A stretch of DNA of 21,985 bases, taken from NCBI GenBank assembly GCA_964509505.1, contig CAZDYP010000078.1:1-21985 (forward strand), written 5' to 3'. A program made the position numbers and the translations under genes. Positions 7,381-14,760 of this stretch are shown piece by piece (the stretch's first letter is position 1; the number at the start of each line of letters is the position of its first letter). The stretch comes from CAZDYP01 sp964509505 (lineage in GTDB: Bacteria; Chloroflexota; Anaerolineae; JACRMK01). Below the pieces are notes generated by a model. That model worked only from the letters and a program-made list of their open reading frames with translations, searched no databases and had not been told where the DNA came from.

Positions 7381-8304
7381 TTATTCGTCATCATCAGATT
7401 CTTGTACTTGCTCGACCTGTGCTTCCAGCCACTCCTTGTAAGACTTTCCAGACCCTTTCAGCTTCCAATGGTCGCGCCCATTGAGTCCTGTGCCTGTTAC
7501 TACTGACGCAGCTGTGCTTGGACTGGAAAATGGAACATCCTGCGTAAATACCCAATAGTTCTCGTCTGGGCTATCCGCCAACTTCCCGTCGTTATACAAT
7601 TGGTTACGAATCTGGCGGTAAGAATCGGACAGACTTGGTACATCCGACTTACGCATCGTTGAATCTTTGAGTATAACAAATTCATTATTCACTTCTTGGG
7701 CGGATGCATTTACACCGGCGAAGTTGATGTAAAAGACGGGTGAGGCAGATTGAGAGCTTGGAGAGTTTTGAGCATTTCTAAGATTTGGCAAGGGTGAGGC
7801 AAAAGTATGTCCCAAGACAGGGAGCAGCATTTGGATTTGCTCCAAAAAGTATTCCATATCTGCTTTATCAGGTTCTGGAAGTGATAGGTTGGACGCTTCA
7901 GGTGTGGTGTTATTAGAGAGTTTAACTCGTTGTGCCTGTCGCGCAATTTGAATCAACCGACCCTCCAAATAGCGTACATGAGATTTCGTTAGATTCTCGT
8001 CTTTGCTCGTAATGACTACAGTGCGCTGCCAGAAATCTTTGCCGCGATCTGTATTATGAGAAGTTAATCGCGTCCAAACATTGTCGCTCTCACCAACGTA
8101 AACTATTTCCTGAGAAGGGCTTCCTGGATCCTCTCCGGATAGGATGTACACACCTGTACGCTTAACTTCCTCGCGGGAAGCCAAATCAGCCAAGCGTGTG
8201 CGAGGCGCAACAGTGACTTTTCCAATCCAGTTCATAATTTCGGCAGTAAGTATGCCGTTAGGATTGCCATCAACGAGATAGATTCTGACAGTTCGACCGC
8301 CCAT
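7381..8304 (-). CDS. GIY-YIG nuclease family protein with C-terminal DUF4357-like domain
   Basis: This 307-residue protein has a central GIY-YIG module: GVY at 51-53, YVG at 69-71, Arg79 and the catalytic-type Glu114 in RYLEGRL. After a Ser/Pro-rich linker the C-terminal part (FVILKDSTMRKS...SYRQIRNQL...VFSSPSTAASVVTGTGLNGRDHWK) resembles DUF4357. Proteins of this architecture are common in bacteria without a defined role; GIY-YIG domains generally cut or nick DNA. The ATG at 8304 is preferred over one 39 bp upstream because GGAGG lies 4 bp before it. The gene is visibly richer in A/T than its neighbours and interrupts the purine cluster between purE and purF, next to a purF fossil, which suggests acquisition by transfer. 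Confidence 0.85.
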   Translation of the reverse strand: MGGRTVRIYLVDGNPNGILTAEIMNWIGKVTVAPRTRLADLASREEVKRTGVYILSGEDPGSPSQEIVYVGESDNVWTRLTSHNTDRGKDFWQRTVVITSKDENLTKSHVRYLEGRLIQIARQAQRVKLSNNTTPEASNLSLPEPDKADMEYFLEQIQMLLPVLGHTFASPLPNLRNAQNSPSSQSASPVFYINFAGVNASAQEVNNEFVILKDSTMRKSDVPSLSDSYRQIRNQLYNDGKLADSPDENYWVFTQDVPFSSPSTAASVVTGTGLNGRDHWKLKGSGKSYKEWLEAQVEQVQESDDDE

Positions 8305-8370
8305 GTTTCCTCCGAAGATTTTGCCTACCGTGCAAGCAGGCAAAGATTGGCGTTTATCCGCTGTTGCATT

Positions 8371-8859
8371 TCATTTCAGTTCTCGTATTGTTTCATCATC
8401 CCTTACGATCTTCTCTGCATTCACACGATAAAACTCCGCGACCTTCGCGCGCACCGCCGCATCGCTCACGCCCAAAATCTTCGCCGCCAGCAACGCCGCA
8501 TTCATCGGCTCCAGCACCGTCGCGGGCGCGATGCCCGACGGCATTCGCAACGACGACCACACATCCACGCCGCCCAATGATTCGCTCGGCGGTGGACACG
8601 CGATCACAGGCGCGACGACTGCGCCATCTACGAACCCCGACAACGCGTTGCTCCGTCCCGCGACGGTGATATAGACCTTCGGGCGCGGGTCGGCTTCATG
8701 GGCACGCAGAATCGCCAGCGCGTGTTCGGGTGTGCGGTGCGCCGACGCGACACGCAGCGCCACATCGAGACCGAGTCGTCGCGCCGCCTCCGCAATCTTT
8801 TGGCAATGGCTCTCGTCAGATTTAGAGCCCATCAAGATGACGACTAGAGATTGAGTCAT
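8371..8859 (-). CDS. purE: 5-(carboxyamino)imidazole/AIR carboxylase, class II type
   Basis: PurE places the carboxyl group on AIR to give CAIR. The 162 residues contain MGSKSDESHCQKI, SAHRTPEHAL and then VAGRSNALSG, ACPPPSES, DVWSSLRMPSG. The AGRSN, CPP and DVWSSLR.PSG signatures are those of class II PurE, as in the animal PAICS and treponemal enzymes, which use CO2 directly. They are not those of class I (AGGAAHLPG, VQMPGGVPVATV), which needs PurK. No purK is in the cluster, which agrees. The start has only a weak TAGG upstream; it lies about 100 bp after purC. The class call is from remembered family motifs. Confidence 0.92.
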   Translation of the reverse strand: MTQSLVVILMGSKSDESHCQKIAEAARRLGLDVALRVASAHRTPEHALAILRAHEADPRPKVYITVAGRSNALSGFVDGAVVAPVIACPPPSESLGGVDVWSSLRMPSGIAPATVLEPMNAALLAAKILGVSDAAVRAKVAEFYRVNAEKIVRDDETIRELK

Positions 8860-8886
8860 AACCTATGCTCTCAGTGAATCTTTCTC

Positions 8887-8923
8887 AACACAAAGACGCG
8901 AAGTACACAAAGGTCACAAAGAA
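8887..8923. repeat. CACAAAG-type repeat between purE and purC
   Basis: Imperfect iterations of ACACAAAG / ACGCGAAG, one of four such sites in the window, all in or at the edges of intergenic gaps. Confidence 0.7.
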
Positions 8924-8957
8924 ATCTGTGTGTGCGTTGTGCCTTGGGGTTGAATTT

Positions 8958-9932
8958 CTAATCTATCAGATTTGCTTTTTGTAAATTCGCAAACAAGCGC
9001 GGCTCGACGGGATACGCGCCCGCCTCAAACGTCTGCCCCGTCAGCATTTCGTAAATCGTAATATAGCGTTGGCTCGCCAGCGCCCACAATGTATCAGGCA
9101 TTAGGGGCGGCTCGCCGTCGCCACGATAGCCATGCTTCGCATACTCCAACCGCACGAACTCTTTGTCGAAATTTTCGGGTTCGTCGCCACGCGCGAATCG
9201 TTCCGCATACGAATCGGCTTTCCAGAAGCGCGACGAGTCGGGCGTATGCACTTCGTCAATCAACAACACGCGCCCATCCGCCGCGCGCCCAAACTCGTAC
9301 TTTGTGTCAACGAGCATGAGCCCCGCTCGTTGCGCGACCTCTTGCCCACGCTTGAAGACCGCGAGCGCGGCCGCTTGCGCCTCGTCCCACGTGCGCGCGT
9401 CAAGATAGCCTTTGCTCACAACCTCGGCGCACGTCAACCGCTCGTCGTGTCCCGTGAGGCCGCCCTTCGTCGTCGGCGTGATGATCGGTTCGGGCAACGC
9501 ATCGTTCTTGCGTAAGCCATCGGGAAAGCGATAGCCGTAAATTTCGCGCTCACCTAACGCGTAGCGATACCACAGCGCCGTTGACGTAACGCCCGTGATG
9601 TACCCCCGCACGATGACTTCGACGGGGAAAGGCGTCGCCGCAGTCGCCACAAGCGCATTCGGGTCGGGCAACGCAACAACGTGATTCGGCGCGATGTCCG
9701 CCGTCTGCGCGAACCACCACGCCGCCAATTGATTGAGTACTTGTCCTTTATAGGGCGCCGCCGCGAGGCTGCGATCAAACGCCGAGAGCCTGTCGGTCGT
9801 CACAAACAACCGACGCCCATCGCTCAATGTGTATGAATCGCGCACCTTACCCGACTGTTTGTTGGGCAAGGGCAAGTTCGTCTCTTGCAAGGCAAGCGGT
9901 AACAAGCGCTTAAGCATTTCTACTTCGATCAT
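8958..9932 (-). CDS. purC: Phosphoribosylaminoimidazole-succinocarboxamide synthase (SAICAR synthetase)
   Basis: PurC condenses CAIR with aspartate using ATP. At 324 residues it resembles the longer yeast Ade1-type enzymes. Motifs include SGKVRDSY, VTTDRLSAFD, VEVIVRGYITG, GLTGHDERLT, LMLVDTKYEFG and LIDEVHTPDSSRFW. The ATG at 9932 is chosen because AGAGG lies 6 bp upstream; in-frame ATGs at 9938 and 9968 lack spacing or fall in a CACAAAG repeat. It lies between purQ and purE, separated from purQ by a 228-bp region filled with repeat elements. Confidence 0.95.
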   Translation of the reverse strand: MIEVEMLKRLLPLALQETNLPLPNKQSGKVRDSYTLSDGRRLFVTTDRLSAFDRSLAAAPYKGQVLNQLAAWWFAQTADIAPNHVVALPDPNALVATAATPFPVEVIVRGYITGVTSTALWYRYALGEREIYGYRFPDGLRKNDALPEPIITPTTKGGLTGHDERLTCAEVVSKGYLDARTWDEAQAAALAVFKRGQEVAQRAGLMLVDTKYEFGRAADGRVLLIDEVHTPDSSRFWKADSYAERFARGDEPENFDKEFVRLEYAKHGYRGDGEPPLMPDTLWALASQRYITIYEMLTGQTFEAGAYPVEPRLFANLQKANLID

Positions 9933-9945
9933 CGCCATCCTCTTT

Positions 9946-9986
9946 GAACACGCAGACACGAAGAACACAAAGATTCACAAAGATTT
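9946..9986. repeat. CACAAAG-type repeat upstream of purC
   Basis: Reads as degenerate ACACGAAGA / ACACAAAGA iterations on the plus strand, immediately upstream of the purC start. Confidence 0.7.
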
Positions 9987-10008
9987 GTTGGATCTTCTGG
10001 CTTTGATA

Positions 10009-10096
10009 TAGAACGCGCGTGGTGGATGGTCATAGCCACCACTCAAGCGTGGGAAGTGCGACCAACGGGAGTCCCACGCGAGCATTCCACACTAAA
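10009..10096 (+). repeat. 88-bp structured dispersed repeat, copy A
   Basis: 80 of 88 positions match the reverse complement of 19995-20082. Two hairpins are visible: GTGGTGG pairing with CCACCAC (loop 10 nt), and GCGTGGGA pairing with TCCCACGC (loop 17 nt). The ends are TAGAACGC and CACACTAAA. It holds no ORF. It may be a non-autonomous mobile element or a structured RNA. Confidence 0.88.
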
Positions 10097-10117
10097 ATCG
10101 GTAGAGCCGATTTTTTT
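10094..10117. terminator. Hairpin with T tract next to repeat copy A
   Basis: AAAATCGG and CCGATTTT pair around TAGAG, followed by three further T on the plus strand. On the minus (purQ) strand the stem ends in TTTT. It could attenuate transcription between purQ and purC, or be another palindromic repeat; compare 14047-14064. Confidence 0.45.
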
Positions 10118-10158
10118 CTTCGTGTCCTTTGTGTTTTCTTCGCGCCTTCGTGTTGAAG
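10117..10158. repeat. CACAAAG-type repeat, inverted, downstream of purQ
   Basis: Reads TTCGTGTCC TTTGTG then TCGCGCC TTCGTGTT on the plus strand, the reverse complement of the repeat at 9946-9986. The two flank the 88-bp element. Confidence 0.7.
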
Positions 10159-10160
10159 TT

Positions 10161-11003
10161 TCAAGTTTGTAGCGCATACTGCACACCATTCACAAACAAC
10201 GGTAATCCCAATCGCCCTCTCGCAACGCGCGTGTGTTGTGGATGCTGATATGCAAACACATGATCTTCGGGATGTGGCATCAAGCCCAGCACATTGCCTT
10301 GTAGATTGCACACGCCTGCGATGTCGGCGAGCGAGCCATTCGGATTGTCGGGATATTGTCCATGCGCCGCCGCGCCATCCGCACGCACATACGTCAACGC
10401 AATCTGATCATGTGCGCGCAACTCATCCAACTGCGTCTCATCCGCCAACACAAAATTCCCCTCGCCATGCGCGACGGGGCACTCGATCAACTCCGTCAGC
10501 CCGCGCGTCCATACGCACACCTGCGACTGCGGCGCAAGCGTCACCCAGCGACACTCGAAGCGACCACGAGCGTTGAAGGTGAGCGTGGATTGCAGATTGT
10601 AGATTGTAGATGACAGATTGTTCTGACCAGCATCCTGACCGCGTTGTGTGCGATGTCGAAGGATACGATCATCATTAGGCAGCAAGCCAGCTTTCACCAA
10701 CGCCTGAAACCCGTTGCAAATCCCAATCACGGGCTTGCCACTCTCCACAAACGCGCGCACCTCGTCGGCAAAATATACCGTGAGGTCAAGCGCCAACATC
10801 TTCCCCGCGCCCAACGCATCCGCATACGCGAAGCCGCCGGGGATACACAACAATTGATAATCGCGCCAACGACGCTCACCCGCGCGCAACACATTGAGCG
10901 GCACAATCTCCACCTCCGCCCCCGCCAGCCTGAACGCCTGCGCCGCCTCGTGATCACGATTCGAACCGTGCGCATGCAAAATCAACACACGGGGCTTCAT
11001 CAT
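10161..11003 (-). CDS. purQ: Phosphoribosylformylglycinamidine synthase, glutaminase subunit
   Basis: PurQ supplies ammonia from glutamine to PurL for the FGAR to FGAM step. The class I glutamine amidotransferase fold is seen: PRVLILHAHGSN at the start, IPGGFAYADALGAGK, the nucleophile Cys96 in GICNGFQ, and the catalytic His/Glu in MPHPEDH near the C-terminus. It is 280 residues, longer than small B. subtilis-type PurQ. Residues about 127-141 (NNLSSTIYNLQSTL) come from a 7-bp tandem repeat. GGAGG lies 7 bp before the ATG at 11003 (a second ATG follows directly). The gene starts 51 bp after the purL stop. Confidence 0.95.
   Translation of the reverse strand: MMKPRVLILHAHGSNRDHEAAQAFRLAGAEVEIVPLNVLRAGERRWRDYQLLCIPGGFAYADALGAGKMLALDLTVYFADEVRAFVESGKPVIGICNGFQALVKAGLLPNDDRILRHRTQRGQDAGQNNLSSTIYNLQSTLTFNARGRFECRWVTLAPQSQVCVWTRGLTELIECPVAHGEGNFVLADETQLDELRAHDQIALTYVRADGAAAHGQYPDNPNGSLADIAGVCNLQGNVLGLMPHPEDHVFAYQHPQHTRVARGRLGLPLFVNGVQYALQT
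10588..10622. repeat. 7-bp tandem repeat inside purQ
   Basis: Five heptamers on the plus strand: GATTGCA, GATTGTA twice, GATGACA, GATTGTT. They encode the extra segment STIYNLQST of PurQ. Confidence 0.88.
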
Positions 11004-11057
11004 CCGTTCCCCTCCGTTTTTCTCCGCTTATCCGTTTCCCATCCGTTGTCGAATTTA
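11004..11057. repeat. TCCG-rich repeat forming the purL-purQ junction
   Basis: Iterated CCTCCG, CTTATCCG, CATCCGTTGTCGA and TTATCCG motifs match pieces of the 45-bp arrays in purD and before purM. On the minus strand this stretch provides the purL stop (CGGATAA) and the purQ Shine-Dalgarno (CGGAGGGG). Confidence 0.8.
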
Positions 11058-13877
11058 TCCGTTTCCCTGCCATGCCGTCACCAATTCCTCCAACCTCACC
11101 ACATTCCCATTCACCGTCAAACACCCATCACCTGTCACCATCCCAATGCGCCTTACATCCTTCACCATCTCCTCAAATGCGACGCGATCACCCGCATACA
11201 CTTCCACCAACAACTGTCCATCCGCTTCCGCAAACACGGCTGCATCTTCAATCGTCAACGTCATACCCAATCGCCCTCCAATACACATCTCCGCTGCCGC
11301 TGCCGCTATGCCTCCCTCATTCACATCATGACACGCCTGCACTAACCCCTCTTCCACCGCACGATGCAACGCACAATACACATTGGGATTGGGGATTGGG
11401 GATTGGGGATTTATCAAATAGATCATATTCCCCACCTCCTTCAAATCCATCGTCACTGCCTTATTCACATCTTCGATGATGCCGATAGCGGAGATAAGCA
11501 ACGTCGGCGGAATGGCATGCCGCTTGCCATCCGAGCCGAGATACTCGTTGTTGAGCGAGTCCTTGCCGCTGATGAACGGCGTGCGATAATGCAATGCCGC
11601 ATCGTAACACCCGCGCGCCGCTTCCACCAACGCGCCGAGTGTTTCAGGACGATTCGGATCGCCCCAACAAAAATTGTCGAGCAACGCGATGCGCTCAGGG
11701 TCTGCGCCGACGGCGACGGCGTTGCGAATCGCTTCGTCAACGGCGCTGATTGCCATACGATACGGGTCATGCTTGCCGTACTCAACCTTGATGCCACACG
11801 ACAACACGATGCCACGCGTGCCTTTCGTTCCTAAAGGCTTGATGACCACCGCATCCGACGGTCCGTCGTTCATCGCGCCTACGAGTGGCTTCACAACGGT
11901 GCCGCCCTGCACCTCATGATCGTAAATACGAATCACATCCGCTTTTGATGCAATGTTTGGGTGCGCGAGCAGTTCAAGTAAAACCTTGCCAAAGTCTCCA
12001 CGTCTCTCTCCCTCACTTTTCATGGCGGGCGCAACGTCTTGCACTGTCGCCGTCAATGTGCGCTGCGGCAAGCCATTGTGCAAGAAATCGTTAGCGAGTT
12101 CCAACACGACGCGCTCACCATAGCGCACAACCAATCGCCCCGTGTCGTTGAACGCCCCAATGTCAGTGAGTTCAACATTGAAGGTGTCGCATAGCTTTTG
12201 CAACGCGGCGATATGCTCCGACGGCACAGCCAACACCATTCGCTCTTGCGCCTCGCTTAACCAAATCTCCCACGGCGCGAGTCCCGCATACTTCAACCGC
12301 ACGCACGACAAATCTACTTCTGCGCCCCCGTGCTTCGCCATCTCGCCCACCGCCGACGAGAACCCCCCCGCGCCGCAATCGGTGATGGCATGATAGAGTT
12401 TCGCATCACGCGCGCGTGTGATAACTTCGATCAAACCCTTCTCGGTGATAGGGTCGCCAATCTGCACCGACGCGCCTGCCACCTCGCCCGTCTGCGCATC
12501 CATCGTTTGTGATGAGAACGTCGCACCGCGCAAGCCATCGCGCCCCGTGCGCCCACCGATGACGATGACGCGCTCACCCGCGTGTGGCTCGCGTGGATGG
12601 CTGCCCTTCGGCGCAATGCCGACGCAACCACAAAACACCAGCGGGTTCGACGTGAAGCCCTCATCATACACAATGGCGCCGCTCACCGTCGGCACGCCAA
12701 TCTTGTTGCCATAATCTTGAATGCCTGCGATAACGCCTGCGCGAATGCGACGCGGATGCAACACCCCTTCAGGCAACTGATTCGGGTCGAGGTCTTGCGG
12801 ACCGAAGCATAGCACATCCGTTGCGGCAATGGGTTTCGCGGACACGCCGAGGATGTCACGAATCACACCGCCCACGCCCGTGTTCGCGCCGCCAAACGGC
12901 TCGATAGCCGAGGGATGATTGTGCGTCTCGACCTTGAACGAAATTTCAAACTCTTCATCAAAGTCAATGATGCCCGCATTATCCACAAACGCCGAACGCA
13001 CCCACGGCGCGTTAATCTGCTCCGTCGCGGCGCGGATGTACGTCTTCAAGATACCATCAACAACCTGCCTTGAGTTAGAGTTGGAATTGGGTGTGAGAGT
13101 TGGGGAGCCACTCTGGCTGCTGGCTCCTGGATACTGACCACTGTTCACTGAATACTGCACACTAACTTTCGCTTTGAACGTCTTATGTACGCAATGCTCG
13201 CTCCACGTCTGCGCGATCGTTTCGAACTCGACATCGGTCGCATCGCGTCCAAGGGCGCGATAATAGGCTTGAAGGGCTTGCATTTCCGCGAGATTAAGCG
13301 CGGCGCGACGTTCACGCGATAACGCCAGCAGTTCGTCATCATCCAGCTCGCGCAGCGCGATGACTGCGACGTGAGGTGTGGCGGTGGCTGCTTGTGGGAA
13401 CGTCGGCTCAATCTCGCCAAACGCATAGCGTTGAATAACGGGATTGACGAGCAAGCGTTTCGCCAAGGTGTGTAAATCGGCTTCGGACAGATTGCCATGC
13501 AATACGAAGCGTTGTCCTGTCGCCGCGCGTCGCACACGGGTGATGCCCAATAGCTGCGCGCCATGCACGATTTGTTCTGCCACAGCATCGGTCACGCCGG
13601 AGCGCAAGGCTGTTTCGACGACCTGCCCACGAAATGCAACGACCCCATCAGCTACACTCCGCCATTGGGCAGTTTGTGTGATGGGGTCGCTGAGCAGCTC
13701 GGTCACGAGCCGCGCTCGGTCTGCAGGTGACAATTCACCCTCGACGAAGTAGAGGTCTGCCACCTCAATATGTGTGAGCGCCGTCACACCCAACGCGTGA
13801 GCATCAGCCAACAAGCCGGACGCGCGGGGATGTGACAGTTTGTAATAGACAATCAGACAATGAGTGGGTAGGGTCAT
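11055..13877 (-). CDS. purL: Phosphoribosylformylglycinamidine synthase, PurL with PurS-like N-terminal domains
   Basis: PurL converts FGAR to FGAM with ATP and ammonia from PurQ. The 940-residue chain is longer than stand-alone PurL (about 740) and shorter than the E. coli PurL/Q fusion (about 1300). The first ~170 residues hold two stretches that resemble PurS (CLIVYYKLSHPRASGLLADAHALG and GVTDAVAEQIVHGAQLLG), so PurS is probably fused; no separate purS is seen here. The synthase core shows TWSEHCVHKTF, ETHNHPSAIEPFGGANTG, DCGAGGFSSAVGEM, SGKDSLNNEY and HDVNEGGIAAAAAEM. Two repeat-derived insertions are visible, after FKAKV (13072-13160) and at INPQSPIPNPN (11385-11412). ATG 13877 or the preceding GTG 13880 starts the gene with no Shine-Dalgarno but a TATAAT just upstream. 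First gene of the cluster. Confidence 0.94.
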   Translation of the reverse strand: MTLPTHCLIVYYKLSHPRASGLLADAHALGVTALTHIEVADLYFVEGELSPADRARLVTELLSDPITQTAQWRSVADGVVAFRGQVVETALRSGVTDAVAEQIVHGAQLLGITRVRRAATGQRFVLHGNLSEADLHTLAKRLLVNPVIQRYAFGEIEPTFPQAATATPHVAVIALRELDDDELLALSRERRAALNLAEMQALQAYYRALGRDATDVEFETIAQTWSEHCVHKTFKAKVSVQYSVNSGQYPGASSQSGSPTLTPNSNSNSRQVVDGILKTYIRAATEQINAPWVRSAFVDNAGIIDFDEEFEISFKVETHNHPSAIEPFGGANTGVGGVIRDILGVSAKPIAATDVLCFGPQDLDPNQLPEGVLHPRRIRAGVIAGIQDYGNKIGVPTVSGAIVYDEGFTSNPLVFCGCVGIAPKGSHPREPHAGERVIVIGGRTGRDGLRGATFSSQTMDAQTGEVAGASVQIGDPITEKGLIEVITRARDAKLYHAITDCGAGGFSSAVGEMAKHGGAEVDLSCVRLKYAGLAPWEIWLSEAQERMVLAVPSEHIAALQKLCDTFNVELTDIGAFNDTGRLVVRYGERVVLELANDFLHNGLPQRTLTATVQDVAPAMKSEGERRGDFGKVLLELLAHPNIASKADVIRIYDHEVQGGTVVKPLVGAMNDGPSDAVVIKPLGTKGTRGIVLSCGIKVEYGKHDPYRMAISAVDEAIRNAVAVGADPERIALLDNFCWGDPNRPETLGALVEAARGCYDAALHYRTPFISGKDSLNNEYLGSDGKRHAIPPTLLISAIGIIEDVNKAVTMDLKEVGNMIYLINPQSPIPNPNVYCALHRAVEEGLVQACHDVNEGGIAAAAAEMCIGGRLGMTLTIEDAAVFAEADGQLLVEVYAGDRVAFEEMVKDVRRIGMVTGDGCLTVNGNVVRLEELVTAWQGNG
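11385..11412. repeat. 7-bp tandem repeat inside purL
   Basis: Three exact GGGATTG heptamers and one GGGATTT on the plus strand; they encode NPQSPIPNPN in PurL, in a loop before the conserved HDVNEGG helix. Confidence 0.9.
13072..13160. repeat. Composite low-complexity insertion inside purL
   Basis: GAGTTA/GAGTTG/GAATTG hexamers (13072-13103) are followed by a hairpin (GGAGCCA 13104-13110, TGGCTCC 13121-13127) and ACTG-rich iterations to 13160. It encodes about 30 residues (SVNSGQYPGASSQSGSPTLTPNSNSNS) between FKAKV and VVDGILKTYIRAA, which are close together in ordinary PurL. Confidence 0.82.
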
Positions 13878-13885
13878 CACGGCGA

Positions 13886-13891
13886 ATTATA
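13886..13891 (-). promoter_or_regulatory. Candidate purL promoter -10 box, leaderless
   Basis: TATAAT on the minus strand lies 8 bp before the ATG at 13877 (5 bp before GTG 13880), so transcription would begin at or next to the start codon. The -35 region (TTTTAT at 17 bp) is weak. Confidence 0.5.
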
Positions 13892-14136
13892 CAGGCGACA
13901 TACGCGCGATAAAAATTTTACTCGCACTTCACGACGCTCAAACCTGCTTGAGCTGTTTAGCCTGAAAGTTGACCTTCGCTGGACGCCACAGCAATTAGAA
14001 ATCGCGCGCAACGTATAGCAAAGCCGACCTACGTCAGCTAACCACCAATCGGCGGAGGCCGATTTTGCCATGGGTTGTAGCGAATTCCATTCGCCCGACG
14101 CAAAAATATGACGCACACCCGACCTTCAGGCAGGCT
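13892..14136. other. Divergent intergenic region with small palindromes
   Basis: The spacer between purL and the methyltransferase holds no convincing gene. Two hairpins lie close together: AATCGGC/GCCGATT around GGAG (14047-14064) and GCGAAT/ATTCGC around TCC (14080-14094). No recognisable purine riboswitch was seen. Confidence 0.6.
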
Positions 14137-14165
14137 TTGACAGCGCACGATGCTGACGCTACAAT
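14137..14165 (+). promoter_or_regulatory. Promoter for the phospholipid operon
   Basis: A perfect -35 TTGACA (14137-14142), a 17-bp spacer and a -10 TACAAT (14160-14165). The expected start of transcription is near 14172, ten bases before the ATG at 14182. Confidence 0.72.
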
Positions 14166-14181
14166 GCCGCCCATCCATTTT

Positions 14182-14760
14182 ATGCAAACGACTTTGCAAG
14201 ACACACTCGCCTTCACACGCCGCTTCATCATGCGCTCTCGGCAAATTGGCGCGCTCGTCCCATCGAGCCAAGCTGTCGCGCGCGTCATATCTGCCGCGCT
14301 GCAACCGCTGACAGCAGGGCATATCATCGTCGAATTGGGCGCAGGCACAGGCGTCTTCACACGCCAACTATTGCGCGACTATCCGCATCATCCTGTCATC
14401 GCCATTGAGCTCGATGCAGACTTAGCGGCGCGCTTGCGCCGCAACTGCCCGACCGCGCACGTCGTCGTGGGCGATGCCTCACAACTCTTAGCGCATCTGA
14501 CCGCGTTAGGCTTTGCGCGAGAAAATGTGGGCGGCATCGTCAGCGCGATTCCCTTCGTGAGCTTGCCCGATGCCATTCGCCAGAGCATCTTCCAAGCCAT
14601 AGCAGAGACGTTGCCTAGTGGTCGCCCCTACGCGCAAATCACCTACTTCACGCGCGCCTGGCGCAAATTCGATTTGGATAGCTGGTTCGTGCGTGAGCGT
14701 GAGCAGCGTGTGTGGTGGAACGTGCCGCCCGCCGTCGTGATGAGGTTCATTCGCCAATGA
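14182..14760 (+). CDS. Class I SAM-dependent methyltransferase, phospholipid N-methyltransferase (PmtA)-like
   Basis: The 192-residue protein begins with a helical segment ending in RQIGALVPSSQAVAR, typical of PmtA-like and rRNA adenine dimethylase-like enzymes, followed by the SAM motif VELGAGTG (50-57), AIELDADL, GDASQLL and SAIPFVSLP. Because it is co-directional with psd and pssA and overlaps psd by 4 bp, the best guess is N-methylation of phosphatidylethanolamine at the membrane face. The ATG at 14182 is chosen because the upstream in-frame ATG at 14164 falls inside the -10 box. No Shine-Dalgarno is visible; the leader would be about ten bases. The substrate is inferred from the neighbours, and another small lipid or RNA substrate is possible. 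Confidence 0.78.
   Translation: MQTTLQDTLAFTRRFIMRSRQIGALVPSSQAVARVISAALQPLTAGHIIVELGAGTGVFTRQLLRDYPHHPVIAIELDADLAARLRRNCPTAHVVVGDASQLLAHLTALGFARENVGGIVSAIPFVSLPDAIRQSIFQAIAETLPSGRPYAQITYFTRAWRKFDLDSWFVREREQRVWWNVPPAVVMRFIRQ

Noticed and set aside
13877..14136. Purine riboswitch or PurR box upstream of purL
   Set aside because: No conserved purine-aptamer core or clear operator pair was found, and the -10 box abuts the start codon.
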